64,000 nt of DNA from Aeriscardovia sp. (GTDB lineage Bacteria > Actinomycetota > Actinomycetes > Actinomycetales > Bifidobacteriaceae): assembly GCA_017413255.1 (NCBI GenBank), contig JAFPUC010000008.1, positions 62,001 through 126,000 on the forward strand, given 5' to 3'. Of the stretch, positions 44,084-53,646 are shown piece after piece (positions within the stretch are counted from its first letter, which is position 1; the number at the start of each line of letters is the position of its first letter). The notes under the pieces are model-generated. The model saw nothing but the letters and a program-made list of their open reading frames with translations. It did no database searches and had not been told where the DNA came from. A program made the translations under genes and the position numbers.

Positions 44084-46906
44084 GTGGTATCCGTGCTCGG
44101 AAAAATGCTCAGGATGGGAGAGGGCCGCCAACTTAAAAAGCTCTCGAATATCGCCCAGGCGGTAAACAACCTAGCCGATGAGACCAAAGCCCTGAGCGAT
44201 GAAGAGCTCAAAGCCAAAACTGTGGAATTTAAAGATAGGTTAGAGCGCAAAGAGAGCCTAGATTCCCTTTTGCCCGAAGCTTTTGCCGTATGCAGGGAAG
44301 CTTCCGACAGGGTCTTGGGCCTTAGGCCCTTTGACGTACAGCTCATGGGCGGGGCGGCCCTTCACTTCGGAAATATCGCCGAAATGAAGACGGGGGAGGG
44401 AAAAACCCTTGTAGCCTCTTTAGCCAGTTACTTGAACGGACTGACGGGAGAGGGCGTGCACGTAGTTACGGTGAATGACTACCTTGCAAGTTATCAGTCT
44501 GAACTTATAGGAAGGGTCCATAAGTTTTTGGGCCTTTCGGTGGGGTGCATTTTAACTGAGCAAACCCCGTCGGTCAGGGCAAAGCAGTACCAGGCAGATA
44601 TCACCTACGGCACTAATAACGAATTTGGCTTCGACTACCTTAGAGACAACATGACGTGGAATAAAGAAGATCTTGTGCAGAGGGGGCACAACTTCGCCAT
44701 AGTAGATGAGGTAGATTCCATTCTCATAGACGAAGCCCGCACCCCTCTGATAATTTCAGGGCCTTCCGAAGGGGATGTCACTCGCTGGTATGCCCAGTTC
44801 GCCAAGCTGGTTCCCAACCTCTTAAGAGATCAGGATTACGAAGTAGACGAAAAGAAAAAAGTAGTGGGAATCCTGGAGTCCGGGATCGAAAAGGTAGAAG
44901 ACTACCTGGGCATAGACAATCTCTACGAGCCCTCCAATACGGCCCTTATAAGCTACTTAAACAACGCTATAAAAGCCAAGGAGCTGTTTATAAGGGATAA
45001 AGACTATGTGGTAAGAGGCGGAGAGGTTCTCATAATAGATGAGCACACGGGCAGGATTTTGCCGGGAAGGCGCTATAACGAGGGCCTTCACCAGGCTTTG
45101 GAAGCCAAGGAACACGTAAAAGTCCAAGCCGAAAACCAGACTTTTGCCACCATTACCCTGCAAAACTACTTCAGGATGTATAAGAAACTTTCCGGAATGA
45201 CGGGAACCGCAGAAACCGAAGCTGCAGAGTTTATGAACACTTACAAACTTGGCGTCATCCCCATTCCGACCAACAAACCCGTGATAAGAAAAGATCAAAA
45301 CGATCTAATCTTTAGGACTAAAAGGGAGAAGCTGAGTGCGATCGTAAGAGACGTGGCGGAGCACTATGAAAAGGGGCAGCCGGTGCTGCTCGGCACTGCC
45401 TCCGTAGAATCTTCCGAAGTCCTTTCTTCACTTTTGGATGCCGCTGGAATTCCCCACACTGTTTTAAACGCCAAGCAGCATGAAAAAGAAGCTGCCGTAG
45501 TTGCCGTCGCCGGCAGAAAAGGCATGGTCACGGTAGCTACCAATATGGCAGGCAGGGGCACTGACATAATGCTTGGGGGGAATGTGGAATTTCTCACCGA
45601 CAAAGCCCTCAAAGATCAGGGTTACTCTGCAGAAGATACTCCCGAAGAGTACGAGAAGCTGTGGGGCCCGACCTTGGAAAAAGTGAAAGAAGAAGTTAAG
45701 AAGGAGCATGACGAAGTCGTGGCTCTGGGGGGCCTTTATGTTTTAGGCACCGAGAGGCATGAATCTAGGCGCATAGACGACCAGCTGAGAGGAAGAAGCG
45801 GAAGGCAGGGCGACCCCGGAGAATCTAGATTCTACTTGTCTTTGGAAGACGACCTCATGCGCCTGTTTAACACCCAGCTCGTGGCCCGCGTCATGGCAAA
45901 AGGGATGTCGGAAGGAGAGCCCATTACCGCCAAACAGGTGAGCCGAGGGGTATACAACGCGCAAAGGGCCGTAGAATCTAGGAACTTTGAGATTAGAAAA
46001 AATGTCCTTGAATATGACGACGTCATGAACAAGCAAAGGGAAATCATCTACGCCGAGCGTGGAAATCTGGTGGATAAGGACGCCGGAGAGAGCATCAGAA
46101 CGTTTGCAGAAGAAGTGTGTAAAGCCTACGTTTCTTCAGCTTTTCAGGGCAGGCAGAAGGTGGAGTTGTGGAACTTAGATTCGCTTTGGGAAGCGCTTTC
46201 CAACCTCTATCCTCTTTCTTTAGATGAGCAAGAAGAAAAAGAGGCTATTTCAAAGCTCTCCCCCTCTGCCGCTCTAAAGAAGCTTTCAGATGACGTCTCT
46301 TCCGACGTTCTTTCCCAATTTGACGAAAAGAGGGAAAAAATCGGAGAAGAGGCGACATTAGACCTCGAAAAGAAAATAGTCCTCACCGTAATAGACAAAA
46401 AGTGGAGAGAGCACCTCTATGAGATGGACTATCTAAAAGACGGCATAGGCCTTAGGGGAATAGGCCAAAGAGACCCCCTCGTCGAATACCAGAGGGAAGG
46501 CTACCAGATGTACTCCTCCATGGTGGAGGCCATAAAGGAAGAATGCGTCCACCTCTTCTTTGCGATAAAGCCTGCGCAAATAAAGGAAGTTGTAAACGCC
46601 CAGGTTCAGGAAGATAAAGAAGCCCAAGAGGAAGTAAGAGAAGAAGACAGCGCCCTTGAAAGGGAGGAAAAAGCCCAAGAGGGAGAAGAAGAAGTAAAGG
46701 GAAGCGTGGAAGCAAAACTTGCCCCTATAACGCACGAAGACAAAAAGCTGCCTTTGTCAGTTAGGGTAAAAAACGCTTCCGGCGCCCTTACCCCTTGGTC
46801 TGACGGACGCACCTTCCCCGGGACCCCCAAAAACGACCCGTGCCCGTGCGGATCGGGAAGGAAGTACAAGATGTGCCATGGACAAAATGAGGGTAAAGAA
46901 ATCTGA
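44084..46906 (+). CDS. secA: Preprotein translocase ATPase SecA
   Basis: SecA drives secretory proteins through SecYEG. The 940 residues carry Walker A GEGKT ([12 protein letters not shown]), [15 protein letters not shown], the PPXD preprotein domain, helicase motifs [10 protein letters not shown] and [11 protein letters not shown], and a C-terminal zinc-binding [14 protein letters not shown]. The start is GTG with AAAAGGAG about 10 bases upstream. The Glu-rich linker before the zinc motif is long. Only one SecA is in this window; it is the housekeeping type. Confidence 0.97.
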   Translation: MVSVLGKMLRMGEGRQLKKLSNIAQAVNNLADETKALSDEELKAKTVEFKDRLERKESLDSLLPEAFAVCREASDRVLGLRPFDVQLMGGAALHFGNIAEMKTGEGKTLVASLASYLNGLTGEGVHVVTVNDYLASYQSELIGRVHKFLGLSVGCILTEQTPSVRAKQYQADITYGTNNEFGFDYLRDNMTWNKEDLVQRGHNFAIVDEVDSILIDEARTPLIISGPSEGDVTRWYAQFAKLVPNLLRDQDYEVDEKKKVVGILESGIEKVEDYLGIDNLYEPSNTALISYLNNAIKAKELFIRDKDYVVRGGEVLIIDEHTGRILPGRRYNEGLHQALEAKEHVKVQAENQTFATITLQNYFRMYKKLSGMTGTAETEAAEFMNTYKLGVIPIPTNKPVIRKDQNDLIFRTKREKLSAIVRDVAEHYEKGQPVLLGTASVESSEVLSSLLDAAGIPHTVLNAKQHEKEAAVVAVAGRKGMVTVATNMAGRGTDIMLGGNVEFLTDKALKDQGYSAEDTPEEYEKLWGPTLEKVKEEVKKEHDEVVALGGLYVLGTERHESRRIDDQLRGRSGRQGDPGESRFYLSLEDDLMRLFNTQLVARVMAKGMSEGEPITAKQVSRGVYNAQRAVESRNFEIRKNVLEYDDVMNKQREIIYAERGNLVDKDAGESIRTFAEEVCKAYVSSAFQGRQKVELWNLDSLWEALSNLYPLSLDEQEEKEAISKLSPSAALKKLSDDVSSDVLSQFDEKREKIGEEATLDLEKKIVLTVIDKKWREHLYEMDYLKDGIGLRGIGQRDPLVEYQREGYQMYSSMVEAIKEECVHLFFAIKPAQIKEVVNAQVQEDKEAQEEVREEDSALEREEKAQEGEEEVKGSVEAKLAPITHEDKKLPLSVRVKNASGALTPWSDGRTFPGTPKNDPCPCGSGRKYKMCHGQNEGKEI

Positions 46907-46932
46907 GGTCAAAAAGTGTAAACTTTTTGCTT

Positions 46933-47880
46933 ATGGTAAATATTTTTGCCCTTGATATAGGCGGTACGAAGATCGCCTGCGGCATATATGATGAGAACTT
47001 AAACCTGATCCGAGAATGGAAAGTTCCCACAGGTAAGGGCCTGTCGGATATAGAAGGAGCCGTATTAAAGTCGTGCAGAAGGGCGTGTGAGGAGGTAGAA
47101 ATAGCTGCAGTCGGAATCAGCGCTGCTGGTAATATAAAGCCTGATCGCAGGACGATAGCCTTTTCTACCAACATACCTTGCTGGATAGACTACCCCCTTG
47201 CCGAAATTATCGAGGACGAATTTAGGATTCCCGTAATCATTGAAAATGATGCAAATGCCGCCGGCTGGGCAGAATTTGCCCGTGGCAGCGGGCAAGGAAG
47301 CTGCAACATGGTAATGGTCACCCTTGGCACCGGCATGGGTGGGGCCTTAGTGCTCAATAAAGAGCTTTACCGCGGCAGCTTTGGAATGGCGGGAGAAATA
47401 GGACACCTTCCCATGGTCTCCTCCGGCCTTCCGTGCGGGTGCGGGTTATTCGGATGCGCCGAAAAGTATGCCAGCGGCACCGCGCTTGAAACTCTGGCAA
47501 AGCAGGCGGTAAGAAGAGATCCCGATGCAGGAGTCAAACTTTTAGAGATGGCGGGAGGAGATCCTGAAAAGATAACGGGATCTACCGTCTTTGCTGCAGC
47601 CGAAGCCGGAGATAAACTCAGCCTAAGCATTTTCAAAGAGACGGGAGCATGGCTTGGAAAGACCCTGGCAGCCATCAGCGCCGTGCTGGATCCCGACACT
47701 TACGTGCTGGGCGGATCGGCCGCTACCCCCCTCTTGCTTTCACAAGCCCGTCTTTCTTACCCCGAGTTCCTCCAGGCTTCTTCTTTCAGGCCCCACGCCG
47801 AAATCAAGTTGGCAAAATTCAGTGGGGATGCGGGCCTTATAGGAGCGGCCGATCTGGCACTTAGAAAGGTTAAAGAGTAA
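46933..47880 (+). CDS. ROK-family glucokinase
   Basis: Phosphorylates glucose (or another hexose) with ATP. The 315 residues start with the phosphate-binding DIGGTKIACG, then ENDANAAGWAEF (substrate-binding) and the ROK zinc motif CGCGLFGCAEKYASG. I use ATG 46933 (family start); a TTG two codons earlier is possible, and neither has a good ribosome site. There is no DNA-binding domain, so it is an enzyme, not a ROK repressor. Three bases separate it from bsh. Confidence 0.9.
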   Translation: MVNIFALDIGGTKIACGIYDENLNLIREWKVPTGKGLSDIEGAVLKSCRRACEEVEIAAVGISAAGNIKPDRRTIAFSTNIPCWIDYPLAEIIEDEFRIPVIIENDANAAGWAEFARGSGQGSCNMVMVTLGTGMGGALVLNKELYRGSFGMAGEIGHLPMVSSGLPCGCGLFGCAEKYASGTALETLAKQAVRRDPDAGVKLLEMAGGDPEKITGSTVFAAAEAGDKLSLSIFKETGAWLGKTLAAISAVLDPDTYVLGGSAATPLLLSQARLSYPEFLQASSFRPHAEIKLAKFSGDAGLIGAADLALRKVKE

Positions 47881-47883
47881 GAA

Positions 47884-48816
47884 ATGTGTACATCGGTGAC
47901 ATGGGAAAGCGAAGGTTTTCACTTTGTAGGAAGGAACCTGGACTTTGAAATCTCTTATGGGCAAAAACCTGTAGTTACGCCCCGCCACTACGTCTTCAAC
48001 TTTAAAAATGGCTTATCTTTGGAAAGCCATATGTCCATAATAGGCATGGCGGCCGTAGCGGACGACTACCCACTCTATTTCGATGCTACCAATGAAAAGG
48101 GCCTTTCCGCCGAGGGGCTCATGTTCAAAACTGCAAAGTACTCTTCTCAAAGGGGGGAAAACTGCTTTGCTTCCTTTGAACTAATACCTTATCTTTTGGG
48201 AACGTGCGAAAACGTAAAGGAGGCAAGAGAAGCTCTAAAAGTCATTAAAGTGACAGACGAGGCCTTTTCTCCCTCTTTCCCTCCTTCGCCTCTCCATTGG
48301 ATGATTTGTGACCAAGAAGAGTGCATAACCCTGGAAGTAGAGGAAGGGAAAGTTAAGGTGTATGACAATCCCGTAGGGGTTTTGACCAACTGCCCGGACT
48401 TTGGAAAGCAGCTTTTTAATCTAAACAACTTTCCTTCCCTCTCCCCTTCTGACCCGAAGGACTGCTTTGCTCCTTCCCTCCACCTTTCCTCTTACAGCAG
48501 GGCTATGGGCACAAAGACTCTTCCGGGAGGATTGGATTCGCAATCCAGATTTGTAAGGGCTGCCTTTTGCGCTCTCAACGCCTGCAAAGAAAAGGATGAG
48601 AAAAAGGCCGTCTCCCAGTTCTTCCATATCCTCCGTTCGGTTTTTCAAATAAAGGGCTTAGACAAAGTAGAAGACGGATTTGAGTACACCATCTATACTT
48701 CGTGTGTAGACATGGATAGAGGGATATACAGGTTCATGGGCTATGACGACTTTGAAGTCAAGGAGGCTCGCCTTTCTTCCTGCGACTTAAGCGCAGAAAG
48801 CCTCATAAAGTTTTAA
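47884..48816 (+). CDS. bsh: Bile salt hydrolase (choloylglycine hydrolase family)
   Basis: An Ntn hydrolase that cleaves glycine/taurine from conjugated bile acids; cytoplasmic, no signal peptide. Cys2 (after Met removal) is the nucleophile, with further catalytic residues visible: Arg in VGRNLDFE, Asn in LTNCPDF, Arg in SRFVRAAF. The 310 residues match family length. The segments NPVGVLTNCPDF, FNLNNF and SQFFHILRSV, YTIYTSCVDMDRGIY look more like lactobacillus/listerial BSH than the bifidobacterial type, so transfer from a firmicute is possible. Convergent with an MFS carrier. Confidence 0.88.
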   Translation: MCTSVTWESEGFHFVGRNLDFEISYGQKPVVTPRHYVFNFKNGLSLESHMSIIGMAAVADDYPLYFDATNEKGLSAEGLMFKTAKYSSQRGENCFASFELIPYLLGTCENVKEAREALKVIKVTDEAFSPSFPPSPLHWMICDQEECITLEVEEGKVKVYDNPVGVLTNCPDFGKQLFNLNNFPSLSPSDPKDCFAPSLHLSSYSRAMGTKTLPGGLDSQSRFVRAAFCALNACKEKDEKKAVSQFFHILRSVFQIKGLDKVEDGFEYTIYTSCVDMDRGIYRFMGYDDFEVKEARLSSCDLSAESLIKF

Positions 48817-48828
48817 AAGATAAAAAAA

Positions 48829-48854
48829 AGGGGGAAGTTCTCCCCCTCTTTTTT
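48829..48854. terminator. Bidirectional terminator between bsh and the MFS gene
   Basis: A 7-bp stem AGGGGGA/TCCCCCT with the loop AGTTC is flanked by an A run and a T run, serving both convergent genes. Confidence 0.9.
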
Positions 48855-48861
48855 TGCTTGT

Positions 48862-50310
48862 TTAGGCTTCAGCAGGAGAGTTGAGCGCAGCCGCCGCGGC
48901 AGCCTCCTCTTGGCGAAGCTCTTCAGCTTCCCTCTGGCGCTCCTGGGCCTCAAGCTTTTTCATAGGCCTGTTTGCAAAGACTATGCATGCTGTAATGGCC
49001 GCAAGGCCAAAGCAGCAAATTACTATTATCAAAACCGGTTTGTACGTCTTTCCCAAGGTGTCGTAAAGCCAGCCGTAGAATTCTGTGCAGAGCGCTACAA
49101 CTCCATATCCGGCAATGCTGATTCTGGAGTATATCACGCTGTATTCCTTGCCTCCAAAGGCCTGGCGGGTGACCCATGGAACTATGATTCCCAGGGTTCC
49201 GGTGCCCGATCCTGCAAAGAAGGCGCTGGCAACGGCCACGGGGTAGTAATGGGTGCAAAACAGTCCAATCCAGCCCAAAATTCCGGGCACAGCCAGAATG
49301 GCTACTGCAAGGTTGGTATTGAGCTTGTCTAGAAGGTAGCCGCCATAAGTCTTTCCCACGAGAGATCCGATCTCTGCAAAAGAGCAGATGGAAGCGGCAG
49401 TCAGGGCCGAAAGCCCGGCCGTCCTCTGGTAAGGCTGCATGTAGGAGTCAAATCCTCTCACGCCTTCAAAGAAGATAACCATGAGAAGGACCAGTATGAA
49501 GATGCCGCTTGTAAAGGCTTGCCTTGTAGAAAGTCCGATATTGGGGTTAAGGGCATTTTTGCCCGACTTTACCTTCTTTGCAGAAGGCTTTTCGCCGGCC
49601 AGAAGCTTTTCTTCCCCCCACGCGTACTCTCCCTTGGAGCGATCGGGCTTGAGCTTTAGAACAAAAAGGGTGAAGGGTAAAAGGCAAATGGCGAAAGCCA
49701 GGCCGATTCCCACATATGCCCCTCTCCATCCGAAGTGGTGTATGACTACTACGGCCAGAGGCTGGAAGATGGTTCCAGCCAAAGCCGTAAAGGCGAACAT
49801 AAGGCTCAAGACCGTTCCGAATTTCTCTGCAAACCAGTTGGAAAGCAAGATAGTGGGAGCGAGGATGAGGGGGGTAGTGTAGAGAAGGCCGTTGATTATG
49901 AAGATCAGGTACATCTGCCAAAGGGATGTTGCAAAGTAGCAGCATATGTAGCAGATTGCGCTTCCGGCTATGCAAACGCTCAAAAGCAGCCTGGTATTAA
50001 TCTTTTCCAAAAGGTTTCCGGCCACTATGAGTATTATTACCGTTCCTATGAGCTGGAAGGTAACTATCAGCGAAACCTGATCCTGCTTTGCGTGGAAGGC
50101 AGCGCGAAGCGAGTGATAGAACTGCCCTCGGGTATTTCCCTCCAGACCGTCTCCTATAAATTCCAATAGGCAGCATCCTACCCAAATCAGCCATGGCTTG
50201 TATTTATGGGTATTGGGGGGAAGGGATTGTTTTTGAACTGTAGAACTGTTAGAATTAAAGCTTCCATTGGAATCGGCCTTTGGAACTCCGATTTCTGTGG
50301 TAGTTTCCAT
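48862..50310 (-). CDS. Major facilitator superfamily transporter (oxalate/formate antiporter-like)
   Basis: The 482 residues show a polar N-terminus of about 38 residues, twelve hydrophobic segments, and a C-terminal charged coil (LEAQERQREAEELRQEE) ending in poly-alanine. The general layout is that of the OFA/monocarboxylate MFS branch. The substrate is unknown; the neighbouring bsh suggests, without proof, bile acid or conjugate transport. AAGGAG lies 13 bases before the ATG, rather far. The 5' leader runs antisense through the small RNA element. Confidence 0.8.
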   Translation of the reverse strand: METTTEIGVPKADSNGSFNSNSSTVQKQSLPPNTHKYKPWLIWVGCCLLEFIGDGLEGNTRGQFYHSLRAAFHAKQDQVSLIVTFQLIGTVIILIVAGNLLEKINTRLLLSVCIAGSAICYICCYFATSLWQMYLIFIINGLLYTTPLILAPTILLSNWFAEKFGTVLSLMFAFTALAGTIFQPLAVVVIHHFGWRGAYVGIGLAFAICLLPFTLFVLKLKPDRSKGEYAWGEEKLLAGEKPSAKKVKSGKNALNPNIGLSTRQAFTSGIFILVLLMVIFFEGVRGFDSYMQPYQRTAGLSALTAASICSFAEIGSLVGKTYGGYLLDKLNTNLAVAILAVPGILGWIGLFCTHYYPVAVASAFFAGSGTGTLGIIVPWVTRQAFGGKEYSVIYSRISIAGYGVVALCTEFYGWLYDTLGKTYKPVLIIVICCFGLAAITACIVFANRPMKKLEAQERQREAEELRQEEAAAAAALNSPAEA

Positions 50311-50340
50311 TTTTTCTTAGTTACTCCTTGTAGTAGGGGC

Positions 50341-50423
50341 TGAAAGACAGTTCGCACCTGTCTTTCATGAGGCGAAGTGAGCCTCGTATCAACAGGGTAC
50401 TATGTGCCCTGTACATTTTTTTT
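50341..50423 (+). ncRNA. Three-hairpin RNA element ending in an intrinsic terminator
   Basis: Three stem-loops follow one another: H1 50341-50367 (10-bp stem, loop TTCGCAC), H2 50369-50385 (GAGGC/GCCTC, loop GAAGTGA) and H3 50392-50412 (9-bp stem including a T-G pair, 3-base loop), and then eight T (50416-50423). The T run is only on the plus strand, so it reads as a plus-strand short RNA or an attenuator ahead of the acyltransferase gene. H1 loop TTCG could kiss CGAA at the H2 loop. I match it to no known riboswitch. Confidence 0.5.
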
Positions 50424-50478
50424 GCACTCTAAATTCGCTCAATGGTACCCAAAAATAAATTTTCCGCCCTCTTTTCTG

Positions 50479-50484
50479 TATACT
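50479..50484 (+). promoter_or_regulatory. Possible promoter of the acyltransferase gene
   Basis: TATACT lies inside the first 40 bases of the longest open frame of the acyltransferase gene; this argues for a start codon downstream of it. Confidence 0.4.
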
Positions 50485-50549
50485 TTCTAATTAAGAAACC
50501 GGTTTTGAATTGGAGCATTTTGGGTGAAGACAAAGTAGAAAAAAGCCAG

Positions 50550-51275
50550 ATGTGGCTGTACCACCTGAGCATGAAAGTAGTGGGAGGGGTAGCTCAGAAG
50601 TGGTTCACCCCCTGCATAAGAGGGGAAGAAAACATACCGGAAACCGGAAGCGCAATTTTAGCTTCAAACCATTTGGCCGTCATAGATGACGCCGTAATTC
50701 CAATTACGGTTAAGCACAGAGATGTGCACTTTATGGGGAAGATGGAATACTTTGTGGGCAAGGGCGTAAAAGGGAAGCTAACCCGCTTCTTTTTTACCAA
50801 TGTTGGAGTTTTTCCTGTAGACAGATCCGGTGGGAAAGGCGCGGAAAGCGGGCTTGTGACGGCAAAAGAGGTGCTTGAAAAAGGGGAAATATTTGGAATA
50901 CACCCCGAAGGAACCCGAAGCCCCGACGGAAAGTTATACAAGGGCCATACGGGGGTGGCGAAGCTAGCTTTTGAAACCGGATCTCCTGTAGTTCCGGTAG
51001 CCCTGTGGGGAACCAACATCAGCCAACCTATAGGCGTGGTCTTCCCCCACCGCTTTCCTGTAGCCGTTTCCTATGGGCGCCCTATAGAAGTGCCTAAATT
51101 AAGGCCTGAAGAAATTACTTACGAAAAGCTGCGCGACCTGACCGATGAAATAATGAGAAAGATTATGATCCTGAGCGGCCAGGAGTATGTGGATATGTAT
51201 GCCCAGGAGAGAAAAAGGCAGCTTCAAGAAGAAAAGCTCATCGAGGAAGAAAAGCTGCGCGACCTTCCCGAGTAG
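50550..51275 (+). CDS. 1-acyl-sn-glycerol-3-phosphate acyltransferase (PlsC family)
   Basis: Transfers an acyl chain in phospholipid synthesis. Motif I is SNHLAVIDD (HX4D), motif III HPEGTRSPDG, and GVFPVDRSGGKG lies between. I start at ATG 50550 (WLYHLSMKVVGG, 241 residues) because this is where the family N-terminus begins. The open frame extends up to ATG 50442, but a TATACT box lies within that part; TTG 50520 with GGAG upstream is a third option. The gene converges with the polyprenyl synthase, overlapping its 3' end by 38 bases. Confidence 0.88.
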   Translation: MWLYHLSMKVVGGVAQKWFTPCIRGEENIPETGSAILASNHLAVIDDAVIPITVKHRDVHFMGKMEYFVGKGVKGKLTRFFFTNVGVFPVDRSGGKGAESGLVTAKEVLEKGEIFGIHPEGTRSPDGKLYKGHTGVAKLAFETGSPVVPVALWGTNISQPIGVVFPHRFPVAVSYGRPIEVPKLRPEEITYEKLRDLTDEIMRKIMILSGQEYVDMYAQERKRQLQEEKLIEEEKLRDLPE

Positions 51276-52368
51276 GAAGGTCTTCTTTTGGAATAAACAG
51301 GCTCAAGGCATTTTTCAAAAACTCTTCCCCCCCTCTTGCGAGGTTTAAATCCGTGCAGCATTCGTCGAGTGCCAAAAAAGCCTTTGAACACAGTTTTTTT
51401 ATCCTTTCGTGGCTCTTTTTTACAGCTCCGCAACTTTCAAACATGCTTATCACTTCATCCTCTTTTCCCTTCAGATCTTCATTTTTGTAGAGAAAAATCA
51501 AATCATTTCTGTCTTTAAGGGAAAGAAGCGAAAGGGCATCTGCCAAAAGGAATGTCCTTTTCTTTTCCCTTATGTCTCCCCCCCTGGGTTTAGATCCTCC
51601 TTTTAAATCAAGAAGGTCGTCGGAAATTTGAAATGCCACCCCCAGGGGGCTGCCTATTTTTTCCCCCCACTTTTCCGCTTTTTTTTCTTCCCTTCCCGCT
51701 TCCAGGAAGCCAAGGCAGATAGGGGCTATGGCTGTGTAACTTGCGGTTTTGTAAAGATAAATGCTTTCTATCGCCCGCTCCAGGTTTTTGGGGTCTTCAA
51801 GGCGCACGGAGGGAGAGTTAATGTCTAAAATTTGCCCCTTTTCCACCTGCATCTGCATTCTGCAAAAAGCCCTTATTGACGCCGGGCCGTTGGATCCCAT
51901 TTCCGATTGGAGCAGGGCTTCTACGCTTGCCGAGGCCAAAAAATCCCCGAGCATAATAGCCATGGCGTCTGCCGATTCAAAATTGAAAGTGGAAGAAGAA
52001 AGGGAGGAGAAGAAGGCCTTGCGGCTTGAAGGGCGGCCCCTTCTGACTTCTGATTTATCTACAATATCGTCATGCACCAGGGCCGCAGCCTGGAAAATCT
52101 CTATGGCGCAGGCCGCTTCCACCCCACCCTCTTTTCCCGCGCAAAGGCAGGAAGCCATTTCCAAAATTGCCCTTAGCCTTTTCCCTCCCATGAGAGCTTC
52201 AAACGCCTGGATGTCAAAAAGGGATGCCGCCTCTTTTAAAGGGCCGTCTAAAGAGGGAAAGCGGGGAATGGAAAATAATTTTTTCATTCTGCCTTCCACG
52301 TTGTATTTGGAGATTTCAAGCCAGGAGGCAAAATCCTGAGATGTAGGAAGAGGGAAAGTGGAATCCAT
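51238..52368 (-). CDS. Polyprenyl diphosphate synthase
   Basis: Chain elongation of isopentenyl diphosphate (family of IdsA/GrcC geranylgeranyl or longer products). The 376 residues have the first Asp-rich motif HDDIVD with R-rich EVRRGRPS, and the second ISDDLLD (FQISDDLLDLKGG). In bifidobacteria such an enzyme supplies polyprenyl chains for wall-lipid carriers. It may serve the MenA-like transferase. The C-terminal 20 residues are encoded within the overlap with the acyltransferase gene. Confidence 0.9.
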   Translation of the reverse strand: MDSTFPLPTSQDFASWLEISKYNVEGRMKKLFSIPRFPSLDGPLKEAASLFDIQAFEALMGGKRLRAILEMASCLCAGKEGGVEAACAIEIFQAAALVHDDIVDKSEVRRGRPSSRKAFFSSLSSSTFNFESADAMAIMLGDFLASASVEALLQSEMGSNGPASIRAFCRMQMQVEKGQILDINSPSVRLEDPKNLERAIESIYLYKTASYTAIAPICLGFLEAGREEKKAEKWGEKIGSPLGVAFQISDDLLDLKGGSKPRGGDIREKKRTFLLADALSLLSLKDRNDLIFLYKNEDLKGKEDEVISMFESCGAVKKSHERIKKLCSKAFLALDECCTDLNLARGGEEFLKNALSLFIPKEDLPTREGRAAFLPR

Positions 52369-52484
52369 ATTTTAAATGTTACAGTCAGGGCGTGGCAAAG
52401 AATTGCCAGAAAAGTGGAATAAAAATAAAACCAATTTTGTTTTACACTCGGCTAAGGCTTTTTACAGGAAGGTAGGTGCTCTAG

Positions 52485-53531
52485 ATGCCCCTGATGCCGC
52501 AATCAGATGAATTTGAAGAAAAATATGACGAGTCTGATGAGGATGACGGCGAGATCGAGATAGGAAAGGGAAGAGACCTCCCGTCTCACGAACATTTAGA
52601 CAAAGTAGCCGGGGCCAGCGCCGACCCCGTCAAGGACTACTTGAAGCAAATAGGAAGGGTTTCGCTTCTCACGGCAGATGAAGAAAAGGATCTGTCCGAA
52701 AGGATAGAAGCCGGACTTTATGCCCAGCATATTTTGGACACTGCCAAAGAAGGGGAACTGTCATTTGAATACAGAAGAGAGCTTCAGAGGGCTGCAAATG
52801 ATGGAAGAAAGGCCAAAGATCACCTTCTGGAGGCAAATCTGAGGCTCGTAGTTTCTCTCGCCAAGCGTTACATAGGCAGGGGCATGCACTTCCTGGATCT
52901 CATCCAGGAAGGAAATCTGGGCCTCATAAGGGCCGTTGAAAAGTTTGACTATACAAAGGGCTTCAAGTTCTCCACCTACGCCACCTGGTGGATAAGGCAG
53001 GCGATTACCAGGGCCATGGCTGACCAGGCCAGGACCATAAGGGTGCCTGTACACATGGTAGAGGTCATAAACAAGCTCTCCAGAATCCAAAGAAGAATGC
53101 TCCAGGATTTGGGAAGGGAGCCTACCACAGAAGAGCTGGCAAACGAGCTCAATATGCCTATCGAAAAAGTGGAAGAAGTGCAAAAGTACGGAAGAGAGCC
53201 CATTTCCCTCCACACTCCTTTGGGAGAGGAAGGGGATTCTGAATTCGGAGACCTCATAGAAGACACAGACGCCATAAGCCCCCAAGACGCCGTTGCCTTC
53301 TCCATCCTTCAAGAAGAGTTCAGGCAGGTGCTCGACACCTTAAGCCCGCGGGAAGCCGGGGTTATAAAAATGCGTTACGGCCTGGAAGACGGCCAGCCCA
53401 AAACTTTAGACGATATAGGCAGGATTTACGGCGTTACCCGCGAGCGCATAAGGCAGATAGAGTCGAAGACCATGAGTAAGCTCCGTCATCCTTCGCGTTC
53501 CAAGGCACTCATGGACTTTTTGGATAACTGA
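52485..53531 (+). CDS. sigA: Primary RNA polymerase sigma factor (short form)
   Basis: Shows a sigma-70 group 1/2 layout: region 1.2 ([12 protein letters not shown]), regions 2.1-2.4 ([30 protein letters not shown]), region 3 (IRVPVHMVE) and region 4 ([13 protein letters not shown]). At 348 residues it lacks region 1.1 and the long acidic N-terminus of most actinobacterial SigA. As it is the only sigma here and carries the full RpoD DNA-binding residues, I call it primary; a group 2 SigB role remains possible. AGGTG lies 6 bases before the ATG. Confidence 0.88.
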   Translation: MPLMPQSDEFEEKYDESDEDDGEIEIGKGRDLPSHEHLDKVAGASADPVKDYLKQIGRVSLLTADEEKDLSERIEAGLYAQHILDTAKEGELSFEYRRELQRAANDGRKAKDHLLEANLRLVVSLAKRYIGRGMHFLDLIQEGNLGLIRAVEKFDYTKGFKFSTYATWWIRQAITRAMADQARTIRVPVHMVEVINKLSRIQRRMLQDLGREPTTEELANELNMPIEKVEEVQKYGREPISLHTPLGEEGDSEFGDLIEDTDAISPQDAVAFSILQEEFRQVLDTLSPREAGVIKMRYGLEDGQPKTLDDIGRIYGVTRERIRQIESKTMSKLRHPSRSKALMDFLDN

Positions 53532-53545
53532 TATTTCTCCGTTTG

Positions 53546-53574
53546 GAGGGAGGCGCGCCTCCCTCTTTTTTTTT
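53546..53574 (+). terminator. Intrinsic terminator of sigA
   Basis: A perfect 20-base palindrome GAGGGAGGCG/CGCCTCCCTC is followed by nine T. Confidence 0.93.
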
Positions 53575-53646
53575 GCCTTCTTTAACCTAAAAGCCCGGAA
53601 AAAAGAACAAAAACTTTCAAATCTCCCTCAGTTTTTGGAAAAGAGC

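Noticed and set aside
50341-50423. Hammerhead ribozyme or mini-ykkC (guanidine-II) riboswitch
   Set aside because: The catalytic CTGATGA/GAAA core and the ACGR loops are missing; only the hairpin layout is similar.
50442-50549. Extra 36-residue N-terminus for the acyltransferase
   Set aside because: A TATACT promoter-like box lies within it, there is no ribosome site, and the family alignment begins at WLYHLSM.
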